The position numbers were made by a program, and so were the translations under genes. Source: Chitinophaga sp. S165 (GTDB taxonomy: Bacteria > Bacteroidota > Bacteroidia > Chitinophagales > Chitinophagaceae). Taken from it: a stretch of 64,000 nt of DNA. Positions 61,203 through 64,000 of the stretch are shown in pieces. Within the stretch, counting starts at the first letter, position 1; each line of letters begins with the position of its first letter. The notes below the pieces were generated by a model, which saw only the letters and a list, made by a program, of their open reading frames with translations, did no database searches and was not told where the DNA came from. The stretch covers positions 1,098,390 through 1,162,389 of the forward strand of contig NZ_QGTG01000001.1 of assembly GCF_003182155.1 (NCBI RefSeq), written 5' to 3'.

Positions 61203-61361
61203 ATGAGAAATAATAAAGCATCTGAAACGCTGACAATGTATTATTTCCGGAACATTTTTGCATGGACGCTGATATCGGGCATTATAGCTGTAGATCTTCT
61301 GGTTGTTGGAATCGGGTATTACGTGTTGCATGGGTATTTCGATACCGGGCATTTTAATTAA
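61203..61361 (+). CDS. Small membrane protein, 52 aa
   Basis: From ATG 61203 to TAA 61361 the frame reads MRNNKASETLTMYYFRNIFA, then WTLISGIIAVDLLVVGIGYY and VLHGYFDTGHFN. One membrane helix (about 21-41) is evident, with a basic N-terminus that would face the cytoplasm. Its stop overlaps the stop of the convergent YqgE gene by 3-4 bases (shared TTAA). Codon character is normal, so it is likely real. Confidence 0.6.
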   Translation: MRNNKASETLTMYYFRNIFAWTLISGIIAVDLLVVGIGYYVLHGYFDTGHFN

Positions 61362-61801
61362 GAGAATAATTTGTGTTCTTCTACAATCTTCCAGCTACCT
61401 TCTTCTATCTCTGCTTCCAATTCCTGATCGTCCCAGCCGCAATAACCGATAAATATTATGATATCATCCTCAGTTAGCGTTCCTTCGTTGATGTACATCA
61501 TCGCCGCCTGAAAATCTCCTCCCAGGTAGACGTTATCTGCTATCAGCTCACCTCCTTTGATCAGGCCAGGCCGTTGGTGTATAAAGAACAGATGCTCCTG
61601 GTCGACAGGCCCTCCTTCGAATAATGTGAATGGAATACTATCCTGGAACTCTACCAATTCATTGATCTTCCTCGGAAAAGGTTTATTGACGACAAATCCC
61701 ATCGCTCCCTTTTCGTTATGTTCTGTTATGAAAATAACTGTCTTTTCGAAAATAGTGTCATCAAGGAGAGCTGTACTGTACAAAAACATACCTGCGTTCA
61801 T
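61358..61801 (-). CDS. yqgE: YqgE/AlgH family protein, 147 aa
   Basis: A short soluble protein with the family's marks: FLYSTALLDDTIFEKTVIFI, then GAMGFVVNKPF, FEGGPVDQEHLFFIHQ and the late FIGYCGWDDQELEAEIEEGS. YqgE/AlgH proteins are widespread, cytoplasmic and of uncertain biochemical role; in Pseudomonas the homologue affects alginate and redox homeostasis. Here the gene is monocistronic and its end is shared with the convergent small membrane-protein gene. Confidence 0.95.
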   Translation of the reverse strand: MNAGMFLYSTALLDDTIFEKTVIFITEHNEKGAMGFVVNKPFPRKINELVEFQDSIPFTLFEGGPVDQEHLFFIHQRPGLIKGGELIADNVYLGGDFQAAMMYINEGTLTEDDIIIFIGYCGWDDQELEAEIEEGSWKIVEEHKLFS

Positions 61802-61905
61802 GCTGCTAAAATTAATACAATAGCGTAATACCAGGAGTTAAACTTTAAATTATTAATTATTTTGCATGTCTTAATCAGCCCGCTATTTATTCTTAAATCA
61901 TTCAG

Positions 61906-62640
61906 ATGAAAATACTACTCATCATCATTTTTTTGCTTATTAGTTATGCCGATATTTCCGCGCAATCAGGAAAATTATTCAACATAGAACATAAGACACT
62001 AACCACCTACTTTAACGAAGATGTCAAAAACCAATTCAAAAGACGCAGTACGTACTTTTATGAAGACGAAAACTATATAGTAAAAAAAACTTGTCGCGGG
62101 GAATGGGGCGGAAGCATTATTTTTAAGAATAAAAAAACGGAGCTTGAATATTTCTGCAGCGCTACCTGCCCGGTTGCTGTGAATAAGATAGATGGTAAAT
62201 ACATCGTCTCTACAACACTCCCGCACATGGATGGAGATTGCGCCATTCTCCAGATCGACCACCCGGACTCCATGGCTGTATTTGTCTTGCCCAAGTCCGA
62301 AAATGGGTTTATTCCTTTTGGCCAACCGGGTTCCAGTTCCTACATAGGCAGGAAAGTACTTCTAGATACAGGCCGGGTGCTGATACTCGCCAGTTTCCCA
62401 TACGAAGGAAAGCTTTATCATATTACAACAGACGGGGAAAAAACCTATGTGTCTAAACTCGAAAATAAAAGCCTGGTAAATCTTGATCCAATTTCCAATG
62501 AGCCTCTCTGGACATTTAACCAAGATAGTTTTGAGACCATAGATGATCACTATATCACATTCTTCCGTGATAGGGATGGAATTAATGGCTATCTTGACAT
62601 GACAGGTAATAAGATCAGCGTTATCAGGTTTTGGAGATAA
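61906..62640 (+). CDS. Exported protein of unknown function, 244 aa
   Basis: A signal peptide (MKILLIIIFLLISYADISAQ, cut about 20) is clear. The mature part is mostly beta (IVKKTCRGEWGGSIIFKNKK, then strands around FIPFGQPGSSSYIGRKVLLD and LILASFPYEGKLYHITTDGE), suggesting a beta-propeller-like or sandwich fold. A Cys pair (EYFCSATCPVAV) may form a disulfide. I do not recognise a family. A TATTTTGC element about 45 bases upstream may be its promoter. Confidence 0.72.
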   Translation: MKILLIIIFLLISYADISAQSGKLFNIEHKTLTTYFNEDVKNQFKRRSTYFYEDENYIVKKTCRGEWGGSIIFKNKKTELEYFCSATCPVAVNKIDGKYIVSTTLPHMDGDCAILQIDHPDSMAVFVLPKSENGFIPFGQPGSSSYIGRKVLLDTGRVLILASFPYEGKLYHITTDGEKTYVSKLENKSLVNLDPISNEPLWTFNQDSFETIDDHYITFFRDRDGINGYLDMTGNKISVIRFWR

Positions 62641-62729
62641 ACCTTGTGAACCATTCGGTTCCCTTTTTGTTTAGTATATTTACTATAGCAGACATTTCCA
62701 CCTGTAATCAAACTCCTAAAAAGAATCCC

Positions 62730-63260
62730 ATGAGACTACTTCGTCTTTTCACCACGTTATCTCTCTTTTTCAGCGCTATCAGTTTCGTATCGGCCCAGGA
62801 TACCAATGAGGACATCGCAAAGGAATGGGAAAGAGCTAAAGCATATACCAAGGCCTATCTTGATGCAATGCCGGAGGACAAATACTCGCTGAAGCCAACA
62901 CCTGAAATGCGTTCCTTCGCCGACCAGGCATTACACCTGGCAGATGCAAATTATGGTCTCATTGCTGCCGCCACTGGCGTGAAGGGGCCTTCAGAATTCG
63001 GAGAACTAGAGAAAAGTACCGACAAATCAAAAGCGGCAGTTACCGACAAAGTGCTGGACAGCTATGATTGGGTGATCACCAGTGTCAGGAAAATGACTCC
63101 GGAGCAGTTGAATGAACACATCAAGCTTTTTGACAAGTTCGAACTTTCCAGGAGAATGGCACTTGCAAAAGGATTTGAGCATCAGACGCACCACAGAGGT
63201 CAGACGACCGTATATCTCCGTCTTGCCGGTGTAAAACCACCGGAGGAAATGTTGTTCTAA
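62730..63260 (+). CDS. DinB-superfamily protein, exported, 176 aa
   Basis: The start MRLLRLFTTLSLFFSAISF (62730) gives a signal peptide ending near SAQ and is preferred to a longer frame from 62631. The four-helix DinB bundle is indicated by AYTKAYLDAMPEDKYSLKPT, the metal His in ADQALHLADANYGLI and the pair in GFEHQTHHRGQTTVYLRLAG (about 153-172). DinB-like proteins bind a metal and often act as thiol-dependent transferases. This one carries a signal peptide, so it works outside the cytoplasm. Substrate unknown. Confidence 0.9.
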   Translation: MRLLRLFTTLSLFFSAISFVSAQDTNEDIAKEWERAKAYTKAYLDAMPEDKYSLKPTPEMRSFADQALHLADANYGLIAAATGVKGPSEFGELEKSTDKSKAAVTDKVLDSYDWVITSVRKMTPEQLNEHIKLFDKFELSRRMALAKGFEHQTHHRGQTTVYLRLAGVKPPEEMLF

Positions 63261-63353
63261 GGAACTGCTCTTTCGTCCCATTTAAAGACGGTTATATCAC
63301 ATATTCAGTGGGGAGTCGGGGAATCTGCCGACCTTGTCGCATAAAAAAATGCC

Positions 63354-64000
63354 ATGAGAAAACTGATCCTCCTCTCCCTGCTGTTTCCCCTTCTATCGAT
63401 AGCCCAGACACCAACAACGCTGGTCTCTTTCGGACAACCCGACAGCCTCTACTCTGCTATTCTGAAAGAGAAGAGGCACCTCTGGATATACAGTCCCAGT
63501 GGTGATACCACCTACTTTGAAAAACCCGCCTATCCTGTTCTATATGTCCTGGACGGTGACGCTCATTTTGCCTACCTGCAGACAATGATGCAGCAGTTGA
63601 GCCTTAATGGCAATACAGCGCTGCCGCAGATGATCATAGTGGGTATTGCGAATACGAATCGTACACGTGACCTCACTCCTACCAGCGACCCTAAAATTCC
63701 TGATTCAGGCGGAGGAGAACAGTTTACCTCGTTCCTGGAAAAAGAACTGCTTCCTTATATCGACAGTAAGTATCCTACCGCTCCCTACAGGGTCTATTCC
63801 GGGCACTCTCTCGGCGGGCTAATGGTAATGAACACGCTGATACATCATCCGGGGCTGTTTAATGCTTATATCGCCTCAGATCCAAGTATATTCTGGAACA
63901 ACAGCATGATACTATCCTCTGTTGACAGTTTGCTGGAACATCAGGACTTTAAGAACAAGAAACTCTATCTTGCCGTTGCCCATACGATGAACCAATATCT
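63354..64000 (+). CDS. Esterase of the alpha/beta-hydrolase fold (partial, continues past right edge)
   Basis: From ATG 63354 the frame stays open to the window end (215 codons). A signal peptide (about 1-18, ending SIAQ) precedes an esterase-D/IroE-type domain: HLWIYSPSGDTTYFEKPAYP, VLYVLDGDAHFAYLQTMMQQ, IIVGIANTNRTRDLTPTSDP, then the nucleophile serine in YSGHSLGGLMVMNTL. The GHSLGG and preceding strands fit periplasmic enterobactin-esterase-like enzymes, though the substrate is unknown. The acid and histidine are presumably beyond the edge. Confidence 0.9.
   Translation, partial: MRKLILLSLLFPLLSIAQTPTTLVSFGQPDSLYSAILKEKRHLWIYSPSGDTTYFEKPAYPVLYVLDGDAHFAYLQTMMQQLSLNGNTALPQMIIVGIANTNRTRDLTPTSDPKIPDSGGGEQFTSFLEKELLPYIDSKYPTAPYRVYSGHSLGGLMVMNTLIHHPGLFNAYIASDPSIFWNNSMILSSVDSLLEHQDFKNKKLYLAVAHTMNQY

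Overview
The window reads as a chromosomal piece of a Bacteroidota bacterium, most likely a Chitinophaga or close relative in the Chitinophagaceae. The support is a SusC/SusD pair next to a hybrid two-component sensor, a type IX secretion C-terminal sorting domain, several promoters with the Bacteroidota -7 element TAnnTTTG, and the general protein style. No rRNA, tRNA, CRISPR array or transposase was seen.

Region 1 (1-23.8 kb, all minus strand) is a lipopeptide biosynthetic operon that runs off the left edge. In transcription order it holds an SPFH-domain membrane protein, a DUF697 protein, a 60-residue membrane protein, a type II thioesterase, an AT-less PKS (KS-KR-ACP), an AT-less PKS/NRPS bridge (KS-ACP-aminotransferase-C), a TauD-family hydroxylase and three NRPS proteins, the last cut by the window edge. 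Read by collinearity it should make a 3-amino-5-hydroxyacyl chain joined to Asn (or Asp), an aromatic residue (Tyr/Phe) and D-Asn (or D-Asp), then more residues outside the window. The beta-amino acyl, Asn, Tyr, Asn order matches the head of the iturin/mycosubtilin family of Bacillus. Both Asn-type modules begin with a condensation-like domain that has lost its catalytic histidines. Together with the hydroxylase gene this resembles the 'interface domain plus beta-hydroxylase' arrangement of some siderophore synthetases.

Region 2 (24-37 kb) holds a LuxR-type regulator whose receiver lacks the phospho-acceptor aspartate, then a compact polysaccharide utilisation locus on the minus strand: hybrid two-component sensor/AraC regulator, SusC, SusD, a GH30-family enzyme and a GH35 beta-galactosidase. 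The pair of enzymes suggests a galactan or arabinogalactan-type substrate.

Region 3 (37-64 kb) is a set of short, mostly independent transcription units: hydrolases, a SMUG2-like DNA glycosylase, a TetR regulator with two matching operators (its own promoter and an MBL-fold hydrolase), an MFS exporter, TPR, VOC and beta-helix proteins, an NmrA/HxlR divergent pair, an SDR oxidoreductase followed by an AraC regulator with a tandem-repeat promoter site, a secreted T9SS gluzincin-like metallopeptidase, a decayed alpha/beta hydrolase, YqgE, DinB and a truncated esterase. Three unlisted-size small membrane or soluble proteins (52-55 residues) were found by reading the gaps. The 750-base gap at 49.25-50.0 kb is repeat-rich, with a 3 x 21-base tandem repeat and a 90-base near-perfect hairpin.
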